This document shows positions 1 through 9,200 of a DNA stretch of 23,257 nt, piece by piece; within the stretch, counting starts at the first letter, position 1; every line of letters starts with the position of its first letter. This stretch comes from Didymodactylos carnosus (Eukaryota; Rotifera; Eurotatoria; Philodinida; Philodinidae). The DNA lies in contig CAJNOQ010002655.1 in NCBI GenBank assembly GCA_905250885.1, positions 1-23,257 on the forward strand. Direction: 5' to 3'. A model generated the notes under the pieces. That model searched no databases, was not told where the DNA came from, and was given only the letters and a program-made list of their open reading frames with translations. The translations under genes were made by a program, and so were the position numbers.

Positions 1-127
1 ACCTTTCTTTGCAAAGTTATAGAGTTTACAAGAAAAGCCCTAAATTCATTTTTCTTTCTGTAGCTCTGAGGTGACAATGAACATTTAGGGCTTTTCTTGT
101 AAAGTCTATAACTTTGCAAAGAAAGGT
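1..127. repeat. 45-bp inverted repeat with 37-nt spacer at the window edge
   Basis: Positions 1-45 are the reverse complement of 83-127 with a single mismatch (GAG against GTC at about position 23). The arms begin ACCTTTCTTTGCAAAG. Transcribed, this would fold into a long hairpin with a 37-nt loop. The left arm starts at the first base of the window, so the repeat may extend further left. I see no target-site duplication and no ORF inside. It could be the end of a foldback transposon or a local inverted duplication. Confidence 0.9.
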
Positions 128-2611
128 CGTGTAGAGCTGGGAGACGTCTCATTTTAATCAGAACTTTCCGGACTACAATCATGGCTTATTAAGAAACGTT
201 TTGGTTATTTATTTAGAGTTCCTAGAAAACTGTTTTTCTGAAAATCGGGTCTTCAAGAGCCACGGGGATAAATCCTTTTAGACTTTTTACTATCTCGATA
301 TAGGCTATCGATTGATGTATGCTTGAAAGCTATCGGGGTCGGACAGCTGGGAATGTTCCTTCGTTAGTATCAGCGATATGTACAGGATATCATAGATCAT
401 TGTATTGAGAAAGATCGACAGTTATCAAAAACGCTTAATAGTAATTCAAACTCACCATGTTAACATTTCTTTTCAATAATTAATATCCATTAGGAATTCA
501 TGTATTTCGTTTGACTGGATATATATATACTCAATTATGTTGAAAAGAACTTCAAGAGTTCAAATAATATTTATTTGTGATCCAATCACCATTTGTTTGT
601 GCTTTCTAAACACTATATAAAAGATGTTTGATATTTTCATTAGCCATTAGAAAACAAGGCATGCTGTCTACCGTATCTTTCCAGTTAAGGTACAATTTCT
701 GTAAGGGTATTATGCTCATGTTCGTATAAGTTCGAAAAGTATCGTTTTGTACATCATACTATAAATAAATAATATTGCATCGAAGTTTGTTATAGGAATT
801 TTAATATTCTCATGGATTTTGTTCGTTAAAAAACCCAAAGAGGTGCACCAATAATATTATATAAAGAAAATTTATATCGTTGTCCGCGTCAAAATCATAA
901 TGGTTAATAATTGTGGATGTTCTGTTATTTTGCAAAATGTTAAAATCACTCAGCAGCCTCAATCGAGAAATATATCAGGATTTATAAACTCATGCTTTAT
1001 GGAATGTATATCAGTTGAGAAACGTAGTTTTAGTTATATTTTTTCATTTCCCAACTAAGATACCTAATTAAAAAGTATCTCAGTTAGGACGTCACCGTCG
1101 TCTACACTGTCAGAAGTAATGCCGTTCATGTATTCTTCTATTTAGGCAAAAATAACAGTGTGTATAATGCTGTCAATCTGAAATTAGTTTTCAAAATTCT
1201 ACGCTTTTTGGCTAGAATTTTGAATTACAAAATTTTCTTTTTAAGGTACTTGAGCTTTTTCACTTTGAGACTGACAGTATTATTCGATTCAGAATTTAGA
1301 CTATCTAATTATTTTTTACAATATGGGCATGAAGAAATCTATGTATGCGATAAATAATACCAATACTTTTTAAATCAGAATGATTTTTCTTAGTTCACAT
1401 ACAATAGGAATTTTTACTAATGATAATTAATAAATTAATGAGTTTCTTACACATAAAATGTCTCCACATATATTATTTTAAGTACATTACAGATCTGCTG
1501 TATTAACTGTGCGTACGTTGGCAAATAAGAAGTTCATTATGATAAAAGTATTGTTTATTGTTTTTAACATTGTCGCAGAGCCACTGATTTGTTGCGAATG
1601 TGATTGAAATTTATTAATTCATTTTGAAAATTAGTCTTTTTTTATTACGCTCAATAAAAAAATATTCAGTGTTCTGCAAGTTAATTATATGCGTCATGTT
1701 GTGGGTGTTTCTCTGCGGAAATCAAATATAATGTAGGCTAAATTTAGTCTCTAAAAATATTAGTATGTTCAAAAGTATAATAGAAAAAATGGGTACGCAT
1801 ACTCATACATGTCATACAAATCGTGAGTCTATGGATGATAAACTCCATCGGAAGAATTCAGCTAATATACTATGATTTATTATTCCAGTTTAAATGTAAA
1901 TATTTTCAGTAATTAATGTTAGAAATTATATCCATGATACTAAAATATTTATCGGAAGGCCTGTATGATGAGCGTCGACATCGAGTCCTCAATTGAAACA
2001 ATATACTGTTAGAGTTATACGGTAGCATTACCGTGAATGAATCAAACATCAATTATTTTCACATATCCAATACTCCAGCATTTGTTTTAATAGAGCCGAC
2101 TAATTGTAGTTGAGATAAAAATTAATCTGTTTCAACGACAAACTCACATGTGGTCCTTTTTACCTTAATTTTTTTAAAAGAAAACAGTTATAAAGCGGAG
2201 TCATAAAAAACATGCATCCCACGTTATTAGAAACCAGCAACAAAGAAAAAGAAAAGAAATCGACTAAGAGTAAAAAGTATAATAAAGACTAAAGAAACAA
2301 GGGCTAGGACTATCGGCAATCTATGATAAAACCTTTTTTTAGACCAGACACAAAATCTGATGAATAATAAAGCAGTTTGTCTCTCGTTTTCGCCTTGATA
2401 CTGACTTATACTATTGGAAAAATGAAATGACCTCAAATGTTCTATCCGAAAGGTATAGTAGAAGAAAAGATTAATTCACATGTATAAATAGTCAAGATAA
2501 TGTTAGTTTATCACAAAAATAATTATTGTTTCTAAAGCTATAAGAAAAAAGAGATGAGAGTTAATAATACAAAAGAGATGCGTAGACATTGCTTTTTCAC
2601 CCATAATCAGT
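128..2611. other. Gene-poor AT-rich stretch
   Basis: No exon chain with convincing splice sites was found on either strand. Open stretches are short, low in complexity and rich in Phe, Leu, Ile and Lys, as expected by chance at this base composition. A small imperfect hairpin lies at about 1050-1087 (CTAAGATAC against GTATCTCAG). The part just left of 2612 should hold the 3' UTR of the minus-strand gene that ends there. Confidence 0.5.
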
Positions 2612-3209
2612 TTATTGTTCTTTCTGCTGTCCTTTCAGAATCTCTTGGTTTTTACGATCTCGTTCGAGCCAGCTCTTGCTTGGTCTTAATGGTACGTTGT
2701 ATCCCGCTTTTCGAAGGGCAACAGCTACAGGACAAACCTATAATGAAAACGAAGAAAATTTCAATCGATGGTCATTTTTTGCTTGAACAATGTTGACCCA
2801 CCCAATCATCTTCACCTATTTGATTCGTTTCTTCGATGGCGGTGGTTATCATTGTTTTTCTACTAGTTCTATCTGTAATCGTTGATGCTTTAGTTACCTC
2901 TTCAAAATGAGTTGACTCTTGTAGATATGGTGGACGACCAGCGATTGTACGTCGACGTCGAACAAGATGTTCTAGTCTACTTGAATTACTCGAGTCACTT
3001 GTAGATTTTACTTTATTCGCTGATGTTGTAGGCGAACTCATAGACATCAAAGATGTTTGATCCGATGCCGTTGAAGACAGTGTACCTGATCTAACTGTAA
3101 ATAAATTTAATAAAGGGTCACCAACACACGTTAATATTCACATATATATATATATATATATATCACCTTTTTTCGCTGTACTACTTCGATGAGCATTCAA
3201 TGACGACAT
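2612..3209 (-). CDS. Unrecognised Ser/Thr-rich protein, 153 aa, three exons
   Basis: The exons are 3167-3209, 2802-3094 and 2612-2737. Introns are 72 bp (containing a TA microsatellite) and 64 bp, both GT-AG, and phases agree (14 codons plus 1 nt, 2 nt plus 97 codons, 42 codons including TAA). The start is the first ATG in frame and lies 5 nt after an AG. The N-terminal half is low-complexity Ser/Thr, followed by a basic patch RRRRTIAGRPPYLQE near residues 58-72. An acidic GEDDW ends exon 2 at residue 112. The C-terminal exon reads VCPVAVALRKAGYNVPLRPS and then SWLERDRKN; it looks constrained and hydrophilic. There is no signal peptide and no membrane segment. Without the last intron the frame would stop after GQHCSSKK, which is less protein-like. 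I do not recognise the family. It is divergent from the hydrolase at 3892. Confidence 0.7.
3142..3163. repeat. (AT)n microsatellite in intron 1 of the 153-aa gene
   Basis: About 21 bases of uninterrupted AT dinucleotides lie inside the 72-bp first intron of the minus-strand gene. Length variation here would change intron length but not the coding sequence. Confidence 0.9.
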
Positions 3210-3891
3210 TTATTCTCCGGAGATAAACAAATACATTTACAAAAAACAAATATCGACATAAAAAAAAATTTAGCTTAACTAAATAATCATCAAATAACTC
3301 AACGTTGGCGCTAAGTTAATAAAACCGTTTATGCCAATACGTGCACGTAAAAGAGGTGTTTGCTAGTCATATTTCAAGTCTAAAATATTATCATCGACTG
3401 ATATGATATGGAAAAAGTAAGATTGTCCACAATGTAAGTTAGCTCCACAAACAGATTTTACTAATACTGCACTTGTCAGCTAGTGACATTCTTATAACAG
3501 ATTTGGTTTGCTATCATTTGCTTCATTCGATCGTTTAAAATTTTTAACTACACAGACGAATGAACACGATTTTTAACAGAATCTATGATATTACCACGAT
3601 GTTGAACATGTTCCCATAACTCATTAAAAGAAACAGTGACCAATATTTTTCATTCAAAGAACAACAAAAAACACTTAAAATACACTGTAAACAACATGTA
3701 GTAGATCTAAATTGAACTTTACTGAAGATTTTTTCTATTGTATTTTACTTTTTTAACACAGAAATAAAACATATTTTTGATAACTGAATAAGAAGGTTTA
3801 TAAAATGGTATCTAAATATGTGGCTCGACCTTATTGTAGATAAACTGAAACCTAAAAGTTATTAACAGATCTTCGTATTCACTAAAATCAA
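3210..3891. promoter_or_regulatory. Divergent intergenic region between the 153-aa gene and the hydrolase
   Basis: This 682-bp gap separates two start codons that point away from each other, so it must hold both promoters. I see no clear TATA box in context. One standout word is the perfect 12-bp palindrome TACGTGCACGTA at 3338-3349, which carries two opposed ACGTG cores of the type bound by bHLH factors. Its use as a binding site is inference. An AG at 3867-3868 lies 23 nt before the hydrolase ATG, and one at 3215-3216 lies 5 nt before the other gene's ATG (read on the minus strand). Confidence 0.4.
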
Positions 3892-4717
3892 ATGTCTTCG
3901 CTTTCATTACGTTACGCCTATTTGCATGGTTTTGCTTCTTCCGCTTCATCAAAGAAAGGCGTTGCACTAAAAGCATGGTTTTCTTCAGTATTGAATAAAG
4001 ATCTATTGTTACCTGATTTAAACATTCCATCGTTTCAAACGTTATCTGTGACAAAAATTGTTGATACTCTAGAAAAAACACTAGTAGGTAATTCTGTTCT
4101 TTTTTACAATTTAATGTACAATCAACATTTTCGTTTATTTTATTCATTTAGATTCTAACTGTCGGTGGTGTTTAATCGGTTCATCTCTTGGTGGATTGTG
4201 TGCCACGTTATTAACACAACGTCAAAAAGAATTGATTCACTCTCTGATACTGTTATGTCCTGCGCTAGAAGCAGAAAAGCTATGGTCATTGAAGTTGAGT
4301 GAAACACAGTTGAATGAATGGAAAACGAGTGGTGTAAAAAACTATTTTCATTATATAACACGTATGTTATAATTAGATACAAAGTTTTTCTCACTTAAAA
4401 GTGACATTTTTTTCTATATCTTAGAGAAAGAAGAACCATTACATTATGAATTTTACAATAATCTGAAAGAGCAAATAAACTATCCGTTAGTCAATTGCCC
4501 AGTAACAATCATTCATGGAATAGACGATGATCTTGTGCCGATTGAAACCAGTAGACATTATGTTCAATTATTAAAACAACAACAAAATAGAAATATCAAA
4601 TTAATAGAAGTTCAAGATGATCATTTATTATCAAAACCTGATACAACAAAGATAATTTTAAAAACAGTAGTTAAACAATGGTTTCCATCTAAAATGAATA
4701 ACATCGAGTTATTATAA
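3892..4717 (+). CDS. Alpha/beta-fold hydrolase of the bacterial YqiA/YcfP-like type, 232 aa, three exons
   Basis: Exons are 3892-4087, 4152-4361 and 4425-4717, with introns of 64 and 63 bp, GT-AG, in agreeing phase. The protein opens almost at once with the oxyanion-side motif YLHGFASS (residues 10-17). The nucleophile elbow is GSSLGG (75-80, Ser77). The acid motif is HGIDDDLVP (166-174, probably Asp170), and the catalytic His is in QDDHLL (His202). A middle segment, LNEWKTSGVKNYFHYIT, matches the WRxTG...YHY lid region known from bacterial members. Length agrees with the family, about 200-250 aa. There is no signal peptide, so it is probably a cytosolic serine esterase of unknown substrate. 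An AATAAA at 4811-4816, about 95 bp past the stop, can serve as the poly(A) signal. Family assignment rests on remembered motifs. A bacterial origin by transfer is inference, since eukaryotic relatives may exist. Confidence 0.85.
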
Positions 4718-6200
4718 CTGGGTCTTGATGCTAGAAAAAATCTTGTTTAATACTCTCTATTTTACCTTTTTTTATTTCAACGATATATTTTAATTACTAT
4801 AAGCAGATAAAATAAAAATATCAATGTTTTTATCAACATCTAGACTAGATGTCGTTCGAACATGAATATACGAATACAAATCTCTCAATTTTTTAATTTT
4901 TATTATGTATTCAAATGCTGCAAGTTATATAGAGCTTTCATTCACCGTCTTTAGACTCTGTTATAAAACATTTGTCGTTTCATTCATTCAATATTTTGAT
5001 ATTATCTCAGTCGAAATTTCAGTAATGGAATCAAGACAAAGAACACAAACAATGTCTCCTCATTGTCGAACGATAAGGTTTACGAATTAGAATAATGTTG
5101 TTAAGCGAAAAAATGGAAAAACATCAACTAAATCAGAGAAGAAATCAACAAAATTGGTTGAATTGATTAAGTGAGCATCAAAAATAATCAATAAATATAA
5201 AACAAAAGAAAAGACTTAGTACTAAAGAATTAGTAACTAAATAGTAGATCAACAAAAATAAAAATGCAAACGTTTTCCAGGAATGTATGTTATCTTATTC
5301 ATAGCCCATAGAAGAAAAAAGATCTATATTAAATATCGAAGAAGATGTGTTATTAGACAACAAAATATTTGAAACAAATGAGTCGTCGATGATAATCATC
5401 TTAAAAGCTATATAAATATGAATTCAATGGATTTGACAACTTGAAAACTTGCGATATATATGAACTGTGTAATATAGTTAAACTTCAAAATTTTGATTTT
5501 ATTAAACAATTTGATTGTATTATAACCAAAAAGTGCGGACTAGTAACGATAAATACATCAAAGTGTGATCAAAGACGAGGAAAACCTGTTTATGATACCT
5601 AATGAATATTGAAAACGATGTCAGATTTTTTTATTTCAGACAGGTATCAGACCTGTTTGTATCCTACCAAAACTGTATTCGAAAATGTATGCTGGGAGGC
5701 AAAGATGTGAACATTTTTCTTATATGTAATTATGCCTTTGTATAGGTGTTTTTCTCGCATAAATAACAAAGTTATTTGATACTTTTGATGGCTGTTTTTA
5801 TCCACTTGTTGAAAACTATGGCAATTGTCAACAAGTGGTATCACCCGTATGGATCGGATGTTAGATTACATGCTGTTATTGAACCTTGTAATAGACAAAA
5901 TCGTGATCTATGTTATGATCAACGACGGAGAACATTAGACTTGAAAGAACTACGATAACGTTTTTGGGGTATGGGTAAATGAATATTAGAGACAGGATCT
6001 CGGTCTTGGAAAGAAAAAAAAGACTGTAATTATAATCATTCAAAAATTGTTGCCCTTCATAATGTTTTTTTCCAGATATTATGAATTTATTATTACTGTT
6101 CATTCATTGAATTATCAATAAAAAAAATTACACTGGTTATAAGGTTAAGGACGGATAAAAAAATAAAATAAAATCTGCTCAAGAGTATTTCTAATATATT
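4718..6200. other. Spacer between hydrolase and transporter, with coding-like scraps
   Basis: The two flanking genes converge here, so both 3' UTRs lie at the ends of this stretch. In between are short open runs that look coding but are broken by stops: ESRQRTQTMSPHCR near 5028, KRKNGKTSTKSEKKSTKLVE near 5105, and a longer one ending LCYDQRRRTLDLKELR at 5958. No splice model joins them. They may be a decayed gene or chance. A perfect 11-bp inverted repeat (CCACTTGTTGA) lies at 5802-5812 and 5828-5838. TTTATT at 6086-6091 could be the minus-strand AATAAA signal of the transporter gene. Confidence 0.35.
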
Positions 6201-9200
6201 TCATACATCTTCAATTAAACGTTTTCTACGTGTTCGTTGACAAGTTATTAGCAAAACAAAGTTAATCAATATGGATCGGAAATAATTCTCAATATTCTTA
6301 CGATTTTTTCCATATGCATTTAGATAAATACCCATTATAACCAATGATCCTGACCAAACGTATCTAGAAGAAAGACATTATAAATTACATTGATGTACTT
6401 ACTACGTTTGTATTGCAATATTAGTAAAAAAGAGAAATTTAAACTAGTTGTATTTTAGCTTACTGGAAAGTAAACGGTTTTGTGAAAGCAATAAATGAGA
6501 TTACAATAGTTATTGTTTTTCGAAAGGTGGTAACTGAAAGAAAGAAAGAAACAATTAACTACTGAGAATATATATTTTTTTGTCATTCTGTACCCGTAAC
6601 AGCTATCAAAGCACCAAATGTTCGCACTAATGTCAGGACACAACTCACACCCAAATATCCGGATATTGAAAATATAAATGTGTAAAAGTAAGATTGTATT
6701 GGATACTAAAACAAAAAATTTAGTAGAGAATGTTACTGTAAATAAAGAGAAAATATACTCACAGCCCACCATAAGAGGAATGCCTCAGTTAATGAACCAA
6801 GTAATAGTTCAAGTATAATTAAATAAATGGCACCGATTAAATACGAATAATAAATCTAGAGTAAGAAATAAGAGATATATGTAAGACAAGTTAATTAGTA
6901 TATACCGGCATATAGTTCATAGTCATCTTATTCATCTGTCAAAATATACTTTACATCTCACAATCATCAAACTCTAACCATTTCAGCATTTGATGCCGGA
7001 TACTGGACTAATGCTTTTTCTTGCACATTTCCAATAACTGCATCAGCAACCAAAGCACAACAAACCAACACTACACCTAAACAAAAAGTGTTTCAATTTT
7101 TCACACATTGACAAAAAGTACATTCATTGTTTAAGTACCCATCAAATTTCATGTAGCTTTTGATTAGTTTAGCTAAGTGTTAGATTTAAATCTTCATTTC
7201 GCAATTTTTACAAATTGTATCTTTTGTGAGTAGAAAGCCTATCAACCGCTATTTTCGCAAAAAGTTTACGTTTGATGCAAAAAAGTCAGTAATAGTCAGG
7301 CGAGTTCTTGTTAACTCTATCATTTTAAGTATAACAGCCTCTACGTTTCTTTGTTCGATTGCATGCACAGCTAAAAAGTATTGAAGTTCTAAGTTCTTGT
7401 TTGTTTTTAGTTGTTGACTAATAATTAGTACAGCCTGGCAAATTTTTCAAAATAACATCGAAAGACAATCCACTCGAGTTGAAAAAATCAGCATAGGATA
7501 ATGTATTATGATGTTCAAGTTTAAATAGTATTAATAATAGTAATAATGTGCACAATGCAACATCAAAAGTATCTCTATACATGATAACATACTATGAAAG
7601 GTCAACAATAGAAGTACGAATTTTAGTGCAATTGCAGCTGAGATACCCTTAACTTTGTTTAATATAATTAAGAGCTTATTTCATTGAAATATATATTGAA
7701 ATAAGCTCTTAATTATATTAAACAAAGTTAAGGGTATCTCAGCTGCAATTGCACTAAAATTCGAATTTGGTAAATGTTTTCTGGCTTTTAATAATATTGT
7801 CGATTTGTTCCAGCGACTATTTCTAGAAATTCATAAGATCGAGGATCGTTTACAAACTATTGGTCGTGTTACAGTGACAAAGATTTCCGATTATTTTGGA
7901 AATAATATTTAACCAAATCAAAAGTTACTGTTAGCAATGAAAAGAACCAAAATACTTCTAATGATTTGCGTACTATGATGAGGAGATTTTGTCATAGTTC
8001 TGAAACTATTGTCACATACAGTGACAGATGTTTATTTTTTAATGTAAAAAATTTCCTTTTTATCTGTTAACTATTTTTGAACGTATATAACAACATTAAA
8101 TATTAATAAACTCATACACATTAAATAACTTCAAAGAAAAAAATTTCTAATGCATTTACAAGCGTTAAATTTAGCATATCAAAAATAAACGAGAAAGTTC
8201 TAATTTATTAAAACGTCATTAATGCGTTAAAGCGAATTAAAATGGGTTATTTAATGCATTAGACTAACGAAAAAAACGCGCTTCAGTCTCATATTAAATT
8301 ATTTTAACGGATTAAGTGCGTTAAAATTAAATTGATCACAAATGTTTTTAACGAACGCATTTGGTAAATTTTTGAGTTTAACGCCTTAAAACCTTAGTAC
8401 TGTTTAATACGTTAAAAATTTTCAGACATTCAAATTAGAGCCTCCAACGAATCGAATAATTCGCCATTCGATTCGATTTGGTAAAAAGCTGAACCGAATC
8501 AAACCGATTTATAATTCAAAAATGTTATCGCAAATTGAATCGAATTAGATTTTCCTGATTCGTTTCGAACTCTAATTCAAATGCATTAAAATTATTCAAT
8601 TCATAAAAACACATTAGATTTTAATACATTTGATTGCATTCATGGATGATCATACAGAAGGCGTCAATTTTTTGAAAAGTTTCGAGGTCCTGTGCAGTGT
8701 GTCTAATTGAGTAGAAGCAATCACCTTAGACCGAACTTTTCGAGTAATCCGATGCGTTGTCAGAAAAAAAAGTAAGAATGCTTCCTTATAGAATACTAGT
8801 ACCATTTCTACGTTTTAACACTAGAACGCCCGTAGCGGTCATTTTAACCGTTTTGTGATTTTTATCCTTAATAAAACAAACTGCATACAATTTATTTAAA
8901 AATAAATTATGTCATAACTTTTAATTTGTCCCACAAAAAAATTATTTTTTGCAGAATTTTTAATTCATTTTTTAATTCAGAACCATTTTTAAGTATAAAA
9001 TTTTTTAAAAAAACAGTAACGGTCCAAATGACCGCTTTGGGCGTTCTAGATTATGAAAATTTTCGGGCGTTCTAGTGTTAAAAAGTATTGATTATGTTCA
9101 CATTTATTAATTATTTTAATTCGTGCGAATTCATTCGATTGCACTTAAAACCTGTGAACATTTTAAATGAAAGGAAAACATTTTTAATGAATGTTTTCAC

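Noticed and set aside
1160-1357. 65-codon plus-strand frame rich in Leu, Phe and Arg
   Set aside because: Composition is that of AT-rich noise; no splice partner, homology or start context.
2802-3209. Similarity of the 153-aa protein to TP53INP (acidic DDW motif, then RPS and a Trp)
   Set aside because: The motif continues W-V-C-P, not W-x-x-L/I/V, and the LLIEHPSMSVY block is absent, so the resemblance is taken as chance.
6455-6772. 105-codon minus-strand open frame
   Set aside because: It reads through two exons and an intron of the SLC35B3-like gene in the wrong frame; the spliced frame gives the conserved GALIAVTVTTFRK.
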